From assembly GCF_035582795.1 (NCBI RefSeq), contig NC_134368.1, positions 8,657,501 to 8,721,500 on the forward strand: DNA of 64,000 nucleotides, read 5' to 3'. The stretch comes from Mycteria americana (taxonomy: Eukaryota > Chordata > Aves > Ciconiiformes > Ciconiidae). Under the pieces are notes generated by a model. The model ran no database searches, was not told the DNA's origin, and saw only the letters and a list, made by a program, of their open reading frames with translations. Shown one piece after another: positions 1-11,900 of the stretch (the stretch's first letter is position 1; each line of letters starts with the position of its first letter). A program made the translations under genes and the position numbers.

Positions 1-742
1 GTTGGTTTAAAAAAAAAAGTCATTCTGCTTCCTCTGGACAAATTTATTTTCCTAAGTAAGGCTCCTAACAGTAGATCCATGTTTCCAGAGTAGCAGAGGT
101 AAGTAAAATAATACTAGTTTAACAAAGCTGATAATTTTTGAAAAACTACTCTAAGATCCTTGAATTAAAGGTGCCAAGAGGCCAGATGTTTATATAATTT
201 TCATTATTGCATGACTGATTAAAATGGCTCCAGTGTATTAGAAGTAATGTGGGTTTACTCTGCATCACTCCTCAGTAGAACTAATTCAGTAGGACAGCTG
301 CTTCAGGAAGAAGCCATGCATAGGTTAGAGGTGGAAATTCATGATGTTCAACCGTTTGGACCAGATGACTGCAAACCTTCACAAAGCTCTTTGCAGACTA
401 TTACAGCAGTTGCTGCTGTAGTTGATACGCTGCCATTTTCAGAGTAACTGCACATTAAGCAGAAAAGTGCATATACTCATAATGTTTAAATTTGTTTAAA
501 TTAAATGTTTAAATAAATAAGTTTAAAACTTATTTATATGCAAGAATATCTCAGAACTGGATCAGCCACACTGAAACTTAGATCCTGCCATAGGAAATGT
601 CTTTCTAAATGAAAGAAATGCTATTGGGAGTAACTGTGGAATACATAAAGAATGCTTACAAACAATTCTTACTGTATTTTGCTTTAAAAGCAAATTGAAA
701 ATGTATAGCTCTTATTTGTTCCTGTTAATTTTTATTTTTTAG
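1..742 (+). other. MAEA: MAEA intron (3' end), upstream of the first exon in the window
   Basis: This is the downstream end of the intron that precedes the AVESIQ exon of MAEA. It ends in a T-rich tract and an AG acceptor at 741-742. The exons for residues 1-84, expected from the human protein as I remember it, are not in it and must lie to the left of the window. A 66-codon open frame at 247-447 does not match MAEA and has no domain I recognise, so I treat it as chance. Nothing else stands out. Confidence 0.8.
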
Positions 743-946
743 GCAGTCGAATCAATCCAGGCTGAAGATGAAAGTGCAAAACTCTGCAAACGTAGGATTG
801 AACATCTGAAAGAACATAGTAGTGACCAGCCAGCTGCTGCAAACATGTGGAAGAAGAAACGTATGGATCGTATGATGGTGGAACATCTTTTACGCTGTGG
901 CTACTACAATACAGCTGTAAAACTAGCGAGACAAAGTGGTATTGAG
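743..946 (+). CDS. MAEA: MAEA coding exon, residues 85-152 (start of LisH region)
   Basis: MAEA is a core RING-type subunit of the CTLH (GID) E3 ubiquitin ligase. It pairs with RMND5A, and it was first described as a macrophage-erythroblast attachment protein. This exon has 204 bases and 68 codons with both ends in phase 0. It begins [11 protein letters not shown] and ends KLARQSGIE. The exon holds most of the LisH dimerisation motif (family position about 121-153), visible as [21 protein letters not shown]. It matches the human protein almost residue for residue; the stretch near ANMWKKKR is the main difference. The acceptor is a good T-rich AG. The donor GTTGGT is weak (T at +3), but it is the only choice that keeps the frame into the next exon. 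The numbering assumes 84 residues upstream, and all visible exons then sum to exactly 396. Confidence 0.97.
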
Positions 947-3294
947 GTTGGTAGCAATGTGTGCTAACTTACTAACAAAACGGTAGTGAAGAGGAAGTTG
1001 GCAAATAAGAACAACTATTTTTATGTATTGGTGTGCCTTTATTACTAATGTTTATCTGTTAATCTTTTTAGGCCTGAGTTTGATCTCCTTACTTGACATA
1101 AATTGCATTTTAATGTATTAAATAAGTCAAAATTGAATGCATAACTTTTAGTCACAAACTAAATGCTTTTAGATAAACACCTTGCCCTATTAAAACTTAG
1201 AGTAATTCTCAAATGTCGTACAGAATTTCTTGTTAGAGGCCTTTAGGCTGCTGATTAAGCAGTTGGTGGAGCTTCCCATCTGTCTAGCCACGCTTAAATG
1301 ATATGTGTAGGTGACCAGACTGAGCAGAACACCGTATGCTGATTGAAGGAACAACTGTTTTATTGTATCATCCTACTATTTAATGCATCGAGAGGAAAGC
1401 TGGCTTATACTTTGGAAAATAAATCTTGATACAATTTGCATTTTTTAGTAGCCAGTATATCTTGCATGGTCCATAGAAACTTTTTGCTGTTTTGCTGATT
1501 TCCCCATCTATGATTCTGTGATTGTCACTTTCCTTTTCAGTGGTTATCTAGTTGGTTTTGCTTCTATCTCATAATTGCTTATGAAGTGTTTGGAGTTTGT
1601 GCACCTTTGTGTAGCTTCTTTATGCAGAGCAATGAATCCATACTCTGGTCCTCTGACAGCCACAAGGACATGAAAACTGATTCTTTAAGAATTTGCTGTT
1701 TATGTAGAGAAATCATGTTTTGCTAATTTTAAGTAGCATTTGCTATTTGATCCTCAGTGATTCTTGAATTTTAAGTTCTTTTCATATTCCTGATTCCAGA
1801 AGGTATGCAACTCTTTTGGTTAAAATCTTTCTCCTATAAAGATAAAGATGCTGAGAGTTTAGTTGTATTATGTGACTTAGGTACTTTGCCTTTCTTAGGT
1901 GACACAGTTGAACACATCTCTGAGCTAGTTGAGGGGAAGAGATTTTTGTTACTGGTGTCAAATTACAGCATATGTACCTGTTCTTTGTCTTGTACAACGA
2001 GCATATCTGTCACATGTCTCTCCTGTCTTACCAGTCTGATCCTGTTCAACCAGTAGTGATTTCAGTAAATGCCAAAAAGGAAATGGCAAGTAGAGGTTGA
2101 ATGGAAGGGAGAGGGGGAAGAAGTGGGTTACAAACTATTAATAGGAACGAGTCCTGAAGAAATTCACTGAAGAGGCTGCTATGCCTCACTAAAGGTAGCA
2201 CATATGTGTGAATCAAAAAATCGAGACAATTATTCTGGGATAATTGCAGCTGAATGGTCAGCAGCTCTTCCACTTCTGGTAGATGTTTCCCTCTGTTTTG
2301 AGCAGGAGCTCATCTCATGCTGAATCATCATGTTACCGTACCTACTAGGTCTGCTGAAAAAGCACTATGGAAATATTTTCACTTTCATAGCAAGTTTTAT
2401 TATGCCTGATTGAGTAATGCTCACCTTGGGTTTAGACATGAGCGTGGAAGTCCATTATGATACACTGCAAGACCGTGTGGTACGAAGCGTTGCACTTGTG
2501 AAGCATTAAAGCTTTTCATTCTGTTTGCTGAATAGAAGGTTTTGTGTTTAAAAAAAAAAAAAGTTTTAAATAAGTTTATTTAACTTCTGCCTTCAAGCCT
2601 AAGTATTTTTATTTGCATAACACCAAAGTTAACTTGAATAATGCAGAACTTGGTTGCACGTGTTGGATGCACTGAGGCTGTATTTCTTCTAGTTTGCTAA
2701 AATCATGCATTTTACTCAACATTGACGTTTACATTTGGGCTAAATGAGGATAGGCTTCCCTCAGTCTCTCAACATTATACTCAGTCTTTCCTACTGTATG
2801 GTAATGCTCACTGCAAACAGCTTTTATAATGGTAAGATAATGAGACTTGATAATTATAAAGAATTTGGTTTTGCTGGTTTAGTAAGACAACTTCTCTGTT
2901 TCTTTTTATTCCTTTCTTGCTGAAGGATATGAGCATGTAAACATTCTCTAATGCTTAAGGATGTAACTTTGCTGTAGAGATTACAAAATATCATGGCATT
3001 TTTCTCTTGTCCAAAGTAATCTTTCTGTTTACTGTAGTCTCAACTGTAATTTTGGTAAATGTCTCCACCACTGCAGGCTTTAGAAGCACACTGCTGTATA
3101 GTGAATCTGGTCACGTCTATTACCTGGTATTTTTTTTTTCTGTATCAAGACAATATTGTTACCACTGGGTAGGCACTATACCCTAAGTAGGAACGTGAAA
3201 AAAGGTGGGGTTTTTGCTCAACTTGTCTGCCAGCCAGAGGTGAGGCCAGTGGACAAGTGGAGCATGATCTAGCAAAGCGATCTAGCAAAGAGGA

Positions 3295-3592
3295 CTCAAC
3301 AGCACTCTGGGTTGCATTGGGGTGAGCATCACCAGCAGGGGGAAGGGTGGTGATCCAGCCCCTCTTCTCAATGCTGATTAGACCCATCTGGAGTGCTGTA
3401 TCTAGTTCTGGGCTCCTCAGCAGACACCCTGGGGTGTGGAGTCTCCCTGTACTTGGAGATATTCAAACCCAAATTGGACTGGAAAAGGTCCTAAGTAACC
3501 TGTTGTAGATGACCCTGCTTTGAGCAAGGGGACTACACAACCTCCAGAGGTCTCGGTCTCAACCATTCCATGATTCTGTTTCTATGATTGCA
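3295..3592 (+). mobile_element. CR1-family LINE, truncated 3' end
   Basis: The sequence follows the familiar avian CR1 3' terminal region in the + orientation. A segment ending in GATCCAGCCCCTCTTCTC corresponds to the C-terminal end of ORF2. Next come TGGAGTGCTGTATCTAGTTC and the 3' UTR-like GGAGTCTCCCTGTACTTGGAG and CCTCCAGAGGTCT. The element ends in the diagnostic CCATTCCATGATTCTG with an imperfect ATTCTATG-type tail. Compared with the remembered consensus, a large internal part is missing near 3420, so this is a 5'-truncated and internally deleted copy. It has no intact ORF and should be inactive. A 13-base tandem duplication (GATCTAGCAAAG units at 3266-3291) sits just upstream. Confidence 0.88.
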
Positions 3593-6500
3593 GGCCAAAT
3601 GGCTAGAAGTGCCCTTTGCTGCTATTTGAAAAGGCTGAAGGAAACGGCTCTTTCCATTTCAGTTGTAGCTTGTGGATCCTAGATTAAGCATCTTTCAGTA
3701 GCTGTTAGACCAGTCTTGGGAGCATGTCTCAGCCTGCTTGTTTTAAGTTCCTTTCACAGCTTGTGAATGCTAAGAGACCTGCAGAGCTGCTAAGGTACTT
3801 CATGGGTGGAAGCAGTTTAGAAAGTGTTGTTTCAGTGACCAAAAGCAAACCATTGAAGTATTCATATGTTTGGCAATAATACACAGAAGTTTGCTCAAAG
3901 ATTGACTATGCACCATAGTGTCCAATTCTAATAGTTATTGATGGGCTGTGACAAATTCTAGTCTGCTTTCCAAATTAACTACCTTCATAGGAATGATATT
4001 CTTGAATTCTTGTCATGGAAGTTAAGGACTTAAAAGCTGTGGTTATAAACTAGGAAGCAAACAGCTATGAAAAGAAATGCTGGATGTGAAAAATGATAGG
4101 GAAGTTTAAATATCAGGGTTATGAACTAGCTCAAGTTAGGAATAACTTCTCGTATGCAGCATATATAAAGCATAATTTTATATGGCAATATAAGAAATAA
4201 ACTACAAACATGTAATGTGTGTAATATGTCTTTAAAGAAAAGTAATGCTGTTTGGGAAAGTAAACCGAAATGTGAGTAATATTAAAATAAAAGCTGACAG
4301 TCAAGGACAGAAATGTCACGTTCATGCCAAAGTAAATATGGGGTGGAGGGGATTCTATTGTGGACTTTTTTCTTGATGTCTTCTGGCTGCCTAATGATCC
4401 GAAAAACAGTTTGGGTTGAAGATATAAACTAGATGTTAAGTTTTTGTTATTGCATAGAAATGAAGCTCATCAGTAACAGCTTGTTACACTTAATAATGAT
4501 CTTATTTTGACTCTATTATGACCTTGGAGTGCAACACAATATAAAAATGCATATTTTCATCTGCAGATTCATATATTCAGCTAGCTGGCAGGGTTGTCTG
4601 TTAACTTAAACTTTGCTATTCCATGTTCTGCTACATTAAATGCTATCTCACTTCTGTGCCATTAATTGATAGGCAAACCTAGTTTTGGAGATGTGGTGTT
4701 CCAGTAGGAAGTTGGTTGCTGTTTGTAGATAAGTTTTTATAGTTAGGTTAGGTGTGTAGTGCTTTGTTTGCTGTTCTTAGGGGTGGTTGTTTTTTAAATT
4801 TCATGCTTTTTCTAGCCCCTTTTTTAATAGGCTAGAAAGAAAAAAAAAAAAACATGTAAAGTGTTTTTATGTACTTTGCTTAATTATGTAATAGCCGTAG
4901 TGATTGTTTTCAATCATATAGGCAAAAAACTGAGATTCTTAAGCTGCCAGTCTCTCCTATCATATACTGTAAAGTCTCTTTCTGTTTTTGCTTAGTTTAT
5001 TTTGGTGAAAGAATATGTCCTTGCCTTAATGCCAAGGCTGTACAGAAGTTGTACAAATGGCAGTGTGTTTTCTGTGAAGAATAGCATAAATTAAAACCAA
5101 GTGTCTGTTAGGGCAGGGAGCAAATTATTTAGAAATCTATAAACCACTGAGGGACAGAACAACTACACCCACAGGGAGGGTGGGCGGACAGTGGCACTGT
5201 AAAGTTGCAGGTATAAGAGAACGCTTGAGTTGAAATAACTCTTTTAAATAGCTTAAAACTGGTGAACTTGACCTTGCCTCGTGGATGCCAATCAAAGTTT
5301 TGCAAGTTAATGTTCTTAGATCAGTAATTAAGTAGGTGCATCGTCCTTCAAAGATATTTAACTAGCAATTTGCATTAATACCACAGTGTGCTTTTTGCTT
5401 TTGAGAATTGTTGAGAAAAAAAATTTAGTATTCTGCTGACTTCAAAAGTTTTCTCTAGACATATGACTGTTATAAACATCGACCTGTATTAGGAGGGCTT
5501 CTTGACACTTCAAGCAGTATTAAACCAATTGATAGCAGTCCTAAAAAGATAACAGTGTTCTTGAAGTGGGAGTTCAGATCTTCAGTTTTGGTCAGTGGTT
5601 TCCTTCTCGAGCAGAACTTCTAAATCTGTGCTAACAGTTATTCCCTGGAGAATATGAAAAGGCAGATATTGCAAAGCCATTCTGAAAATATTTCATGATC
5701 TTTCAAACTGGTATAGTAAATATATTTTTAAAAAATAAATTTTGATTAGTATAAATGAAAGGAATAGTAGTCACTGAAAAAGCTGATTATCCTCTGTTTT
5801 CCCCTCCCTCCAATTTGGTCTGGTTCTTCCTCTTTCTACTGCATAAATGCAGCTTCAGTTTTAATAGTTTGAAAACCATTTTGAATGGATTAGTCTGTCT
5901 GACTATTTGGAAAGATACCTGCAACAAATTCAGGTGTGTTCCATCGCCTTAATTTTGTTATGGAAAGTAATGAAATCTTATTTGATGTCCTCTGGAATAA
6001 GAGAAACTTGAATTTTTCAAGTCAAGCTGCGTGGCTTTTAACCAACTACCTGATCTCTTCTTCATGCTCTTCTACATCATTGTTCCTTTTTTCAACCCCA
6101 AAGTGTTCTTTCCTTGCTTTATAAAAGTGTTCCTCAACACTGTGAAATGGATCCTTCAGCTGAGACATCAGTAGAAGACTGCTGAGTGATTTCTTTGTGT
6201 GTTAGAGGGCAAAATCTCACCGAAGCTGCCATTTTTGAGAACAACTGTTCCTACCAATGATTATCTAAAAAAAAAAAAGGGGGGGGGGTGTGAGTGGGTT
6301 AAAATGACCTGCACATTCGAGCATTGCAAATAGGAACAGTATTAAGTTTTAACTTGAAGTGAATGAAAAATTCTCTCTGAGAATAGTGTTCTAATCAAAA
6401 TGTGATAGGCTTAGGTTTGTTCAGGTCTCACTGAAGCTCACCTCCTGGTTGTTGGGAAAGGAGAGCAGATAGTATTGAACCCACACCTACCTAGATTTTA

Positions 6501-6904
6501 AGGAAGGTTTCATATTTTAAGAAGCTGATTGTCTTTGCCTGTCCCACTGGACTGAAAGTTTCTTATGCCTGTGTAGCTGGTATTCTTGCTCTGAGGGATG
6601 TGCAGGGTAAAAGCATTCTGTAGTCAGTGAATGTCCACAACTACAGGCAGATCTGCACACCAGGAGGAATCTGCAGGTAGGATATCGATTCTGTGTTTCT
6701 GGAGACTGATGTGTGCTCCATTGAGTCTTTTATCACTGCTAGAGCTGCATTTCACTTCATGAATGAATAGACTATCACCATAGCAGACTGATAGTATATA
6801 CGTATGGAAAAAATAAGCATGTGCTTTGGTACAGCTGTGTTCTACCAGCCTTCTCCCCGAAGGCCTGAAATGGCTATTCAGATTTAACTTATATGGTTAG
6901 GTGA

Positions 6905-6995
6905 ATTAGGAGTGAAACCTTAAATCTTGAGTGAAACTTAAAAATCTAGGAAACTTAAAAAATGTAGGAGTGAAACTTAAAACTAAACTTAAATC
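6905..6995 (+). repeat. Degenerate short tandem repeat (GTGAAACTTAAA-like)
   Basis: Units resembling AGGAGTGAAACTTAAA recur five or six times with variable spacers and substitutions, giving a locally A-rich, G-poor strand. It looks like decayed tandem duplication within the MAEA intron. No function is suggested. Confidence 0.6.
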
Positions 6996-8609
6996 TAAAA
7001 TAGTCTTAACAAATAAGCTACATAATACAGTTCAAGAGCATTGGGTCAGTAAACTTAATACTTGAGCAGGATGGATGTCAGTAGTATGTGATTGCTTCAG
7101 TAAGAAATTAATATCAATGTTTAGAAAAACTTAAATTTGAGTGAAGGAAGCCGTATGATCTTAAAGTTAAAAGCTGAATAAGTACTTCTCTTAACAGTCA
7201 TACCAGTGTACCCTTAGAAACCTTCCTTGTTAAGACGTGTAGTCCAAGAACGGCTTGTAGGCAAACACCCAAATATGTATTAAATTAATTCATCAAAACA
7301 AGTTTACATTCATAACACTTCAATTTTAAATAGGTAAATAATATTCAGCATAATGCTTGCATATATTCTTTGCTTCACTGTCATGCAGAACCATAGACAA
7401 GCTACGTTTCTAAATGCAGGCTGGATGGCAAAAGGTGTCTTTTGTCTGGAGCTATTTGTGTCCCTCTCCTGTGACTTGCTGTTCCCACACTAGACATCTT
7501 TGAGAAAGCTACATGTGAAGGAGTTCCTAAACTGCCATGAGTTATTTAAAGGTGCCAGCATGTTAACTTGTGCTCTTTGAGTTACCTTACAGTACTAGGC
7601 TATAGATGAGCAAATCAAACTCCTTTAAATGTGTTTTGGCTGTTCACAGTGTAGGCATGGCAACTTTCACTAGACAGGTATAATGAATGTCTGGGTGTGT
7701 TCATCTGAATTTCAAAGTGCTGTAATTCCTGAACAGCCTTACATCTGCAGTTTGTCTCAAGCATCTTTGGGAATTAGAATTATGTAAATGTGAAATAGTC
7801 AAGATCGATGCAGAATAACAAACTTTCTCATTACAAATCATTTGACACTTCAAAAGCCAACAACATGAAGTGTGCTGTGATGTTGAATGTCTATTTTTTC
7901 AGTCCTTTTAGACAAAATGGGTTACCTATAGTGTATCATAACAGAGCTAATTTATTACAAAATACCTAGTCTGGAAGGCTAGTGATTCAAAAAAGATTCT
8001 TGAATTGAAATTTTACTTAAGGGGAGCATGGTGCTACCACCTGTAGATTGCCTAAATATAGATGAGGTTTGGTTTCAGTTATGCCTCTGAGATTTTTCTT
8101 ATTGTACGTTCTTCCTGCCAGACATTCCTTCAAAGTGTAAATGTTACTTTACATTAGCACTTTCTCTTATTACTATACTAGATGACAGGAGTTTGCTTTT
8201 TGTGAACGTGTGTAGCTGCTAATACAGACTGATCCTGCTTGGACAAAAGCTTCAGGGCTCATGCTCAACTGGTAAAGAATTAGTTGTCTTTCCTCTACTA
8301 GAAGAGGCTACAACAGAAAATGGCCAAGGTAGAGCTAAGACCAGAAGCTTTTTTTTTTCCCCCTGCCCAATGATGCGTCTTAAGCTCTAGAGGCTTTGTC
8401 GCATTACTCTAGCGTAGTCATTTATTACTGTGCTTAGCGAGGTATAATGTACTGCTGGATAAGGTGCAGCCATTTGCTGAGCTACAAAAATTGCTGAGGC
8501 AGGAGCAGAGGATGCATTGGGAAAACAGCTTGCTAATAACCAACCTAAGTGCTAGCTGCAACTGTGAGACTCTACCAAAGTGGCTTATGTGCATGAGAGA
8601 AAGTAGGCG

Positions 8610-8960
8610 GATGAAACATTTCTCTTTATTTGGCTCTGGAGCAATCGGTACTAGAATACATGCAGTTTTGGTCACCACACCTTAGGAAAGCTGTTAGAAT
8701 AATTGGAGGGAGATGACTGGAAAATGTAAGGGGGTGGGTGCTTTTGCTAGGTATGAGAGCAAAAATCATATACCAAGGAACTTCATAATCTAGTGCAGAA
8801 AGGCTTAGGGAGTAAACAGTACACGGGAATCACAAGTCAGAAAAATTCAACTTTGAAATCAGGCACAAGGTTAGAACATGATTTAATCACTAGAACCAAC
8901 TACCAAAAGAAGTACCAGCATCTCCTAATCTTCTGACAGATAACCAGTAAATGTAAGTTA
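8610..8960 (+). mobile_element. Ancient CR1/L3-like LINE remnant
   Basis: The phrase TGCAGTTTTGGTCACCACAC followed by an AATTGGAGGGAG segment resembles the end of the reverse-transcriptase ORF of CR1/L3-type LINEs (coding for a QFWSP-like motif in intact copies). About 200 bases on, AATCACTAGAACCAACTACC and AAGAAGTACCAGCATCTCC recall the 3' part of the same elements, where intact copies read roughly ATTAGAGCA, AATGGAATG and GGAGGTGGT. The copy has many substitutions and indels and no coding capacity. The boundaries are approximate. It is much older than the copy at 3.3 kb. Confidence 0.55.
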
Positions 8961-11900
8961 CTGAGGTCTTTCAAAAATAACCAGGTAAAATTAAAAGGTC
9001 TGTGCTATACAGGGGTCATGGAAGATGCTCTCATGTGAAAGCTTGACTGTACACCATGGGATACTGTTTTTACTTTGTAGACAGAAACTCTTCTGGCTCT
9101 TCTGTAGATGAATCTGTGGTTTGGCTGTCTGTCTTTGCTTTTTTTTTTTTTTAACAGCTAGCTCTGCAGCTGGCTTTTGAGTAGGACATTCCATCAATTA
9201 CTCTGTTTATTTTCTCTGTAATCCTGTTAACGTGTGTAGCATTATAACACTTAATAGTAGCTTAATGAACTTCAGACAATGTTATTTTATGAGCAGAGAG
9301 TAAGGAGGCCTCTTAATGTTAGTTTGTGCCTCACTTTAACTCATCTTCAGTAACTGTGATGTTGCTGTGTTGTCACCACCTGCGCCATTGTTTTCTTAAT
9401 AATTTGTGTTTCCCTTCGATCTCAATGCAGTTTATACATACTCTGCATTCATTCTGAAGGATCTTTCTTGTAACCAGCAGCCTTTTACTCCTCCCCTTGT
9501 ATAGGAGCAGAGGAATTGACTGCGGGGGAAAGGTCTCTCTTCATGTTACTGCCATCAGAACCTATTGTCCTGTCCCACTTTTCACCTGCACCTCACTTTT
9601 TCTTTCTGGACGTGTTTCCAAGTAGGCAGTGTTACTGTGGTGTCTTCTAGTCCTCCTGCTTCTGCCAACTGATGTGTTTTTCTCCATTTCCCCACTGCAG
9701 AAATACGCTAACCTCTTTCTTCTTCCCCAGATGGTCCTGTCGTCTACCTTGTGGCTCCTTGCATCTGCCTTCTTCCCAGGTTGTGTAATGATAGTCATGG
9801 CATCTAGATGATCCCTGGACTTGCTGTGTATTCATCACAGAGGAAACCTTAACAAACTACTGTATTAATATAGAAGGCTAATTTGACCTTTTTGTTCATA
9901 ACTGTTCATTATTGCATTTCTGTTTCAGTTCTATAGCTGTGTCCTAAATTATATTGAAGGTTAGGTTGCAGGTTGAGGGTATGTAGTTCAAGTTGTTGTT
10001 TTAGAGTGGTTTAAGTAAGTGTTTATTGTATTTCATATACAAGTAGCTTAAATGAATGCTTACCGTACTACTGAATGCTAAAGTGCATCAGGAAAGCCTT
10101 TTTTAATAAGAAGGTAGTGCTCTTATGCATGTAATATGTATAGATAGTCAATCTTATTAAAACTGTCAGTGGTACATACTCTTGGCAACAAGCCACTGAT
10201 AGCTTGAGGCATACCAGCCTATTTTCAATTTCGTATTGATGGTAGTAAGCAATTAAAAATAAACAATTTGCTTGTTTAAAAATACATAAACAGCATCTTA
10301 TGATATTATGAATTGCCTATTTTGTACAAGAAATAGCCTATTTTATGACTGTTTTTTTCCACCAAGGAAGCTTTCTCTTCTACAAAATGCTACCTTTTAT
10401 CACCTGAATCAAATCTTTTTTTTTTTAATCTTCTTGTAAGCCTAACTTTTCTTGGATAAATCATCTTGGTCTGAGGATAGCTGATGGGGAATTTAAAAAC
10501 ATCAAGTATTGCTTGTTTTAGTACTTGTTTCTGTTTTTGATCCTTGTTAAAGATTTACATTTCAGGTGTGAAATATTCTGGATTTTACTTTACTACATAA
10601 ACGTTCATGTGACTTACAAGGGATTTTATCATGCATTCCTTCTGACGGCTTTTGAGACTTGTGGCTGGAGATGTCATAAAATAAAAGCACTTCAACTCAT
10701 GTGCAGAGTAGAGACCGATGGAGAAGAATGACTATTGACCTGACTGCTCCAAATCTTAAAATATGTTATATAAATTAAAACCCTCCCATGAACACTACAG
10801 AAATCTTGAGCAAAAGCTGTATTGATACTAGAAAAATGATGCTTTGGTCTTTTAAAGCCATTTTTGACATAAAATAGCAACTTTGCTTTTGATCTTGTTG
10901 TATCTGGTGCTGAAATGTAGGAGCAGTTTTCTTGGTGAATTTAGAGCCACACATCTAGATCTGAAACTGCATATTGAAGAGTTTGGTTTTTATATTTGGG
11001 AATGGACTAATCAAAACACTGTCTTATCAGAGACGAAAATCATTACTGACTCTTTAAAAACAATTTGTAGTGAAGTTCAAATTTTTACCTGCTGTGAAAC
11101 AGAAACTCTACCTCTCATACTAATCCTACATATTGCTGCCTTTGTTATGACTGTGAAACTAATGAATGATTGTAATTTAAGTGAAAAAATTTTAGTTTGA
11201 GGTGTAGTTACAATGTAAAGATGTTTCACTTAAAAAAATTTGATTAAGGCTTCTGCATATGTGCTGATGTCAGAGCTTTCTAAAGGCATCCCAGGGGCAC
11301 TCTTAAATTGCCATGTTTGAAGAGGTCACTTCTAGAATGGGACTGAAACAAAACCCTTGGGTGGAGTTACTATTGTTGAACGTTGATATCTTACTTCGAC
11401 TACTGAGATGCACTTAGTTTGTACTGAAGTGAATAGTTTGCTTGAGGTCTTTTGGAATAAAAGAATCCTGTGCAAATACTTGAGCATATTATCAGTAGTT
11501 GCACAACTTCTACCAAAGAAGAAAGGCAAACAAGTTTGGTAGGCATTCATTATTTTTAGGAAGGTAGGCATTCGTTTTTTTTTTTTTTTTGGATTTACTT
11601 AGTTTCTATAAATACGTGAAACTACTACTGCTTTTTTCCAATTCACTACTGAATTCTCTTAACTGCACAGGACCTTAAAGGTACAAACTTTAGGCTTAAA
11701 TTAAAGGTAGTCCACACTTCAATATATGGCTGCCAGATTCTCACTTGGTTCACAACTTTGTAATAGACATAGATGTGTTTAATTTCAAATTCATGTGAAG
11801 CTAAAATATCTACCAGTTAGAAACAAATTACCCTACTACCTTTGTTGTCCACCTTCTCATTATTTCACAGGTATTATTCTTCAAATAACCTTCACTGTAT

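Noticed and set aside
1507..1523. CTATGATTCTGTGATTG, like the CR1 terminal microsatellite
   Set aside because: Only 17 bases, with no CR1 3' UTR sequence upstream.
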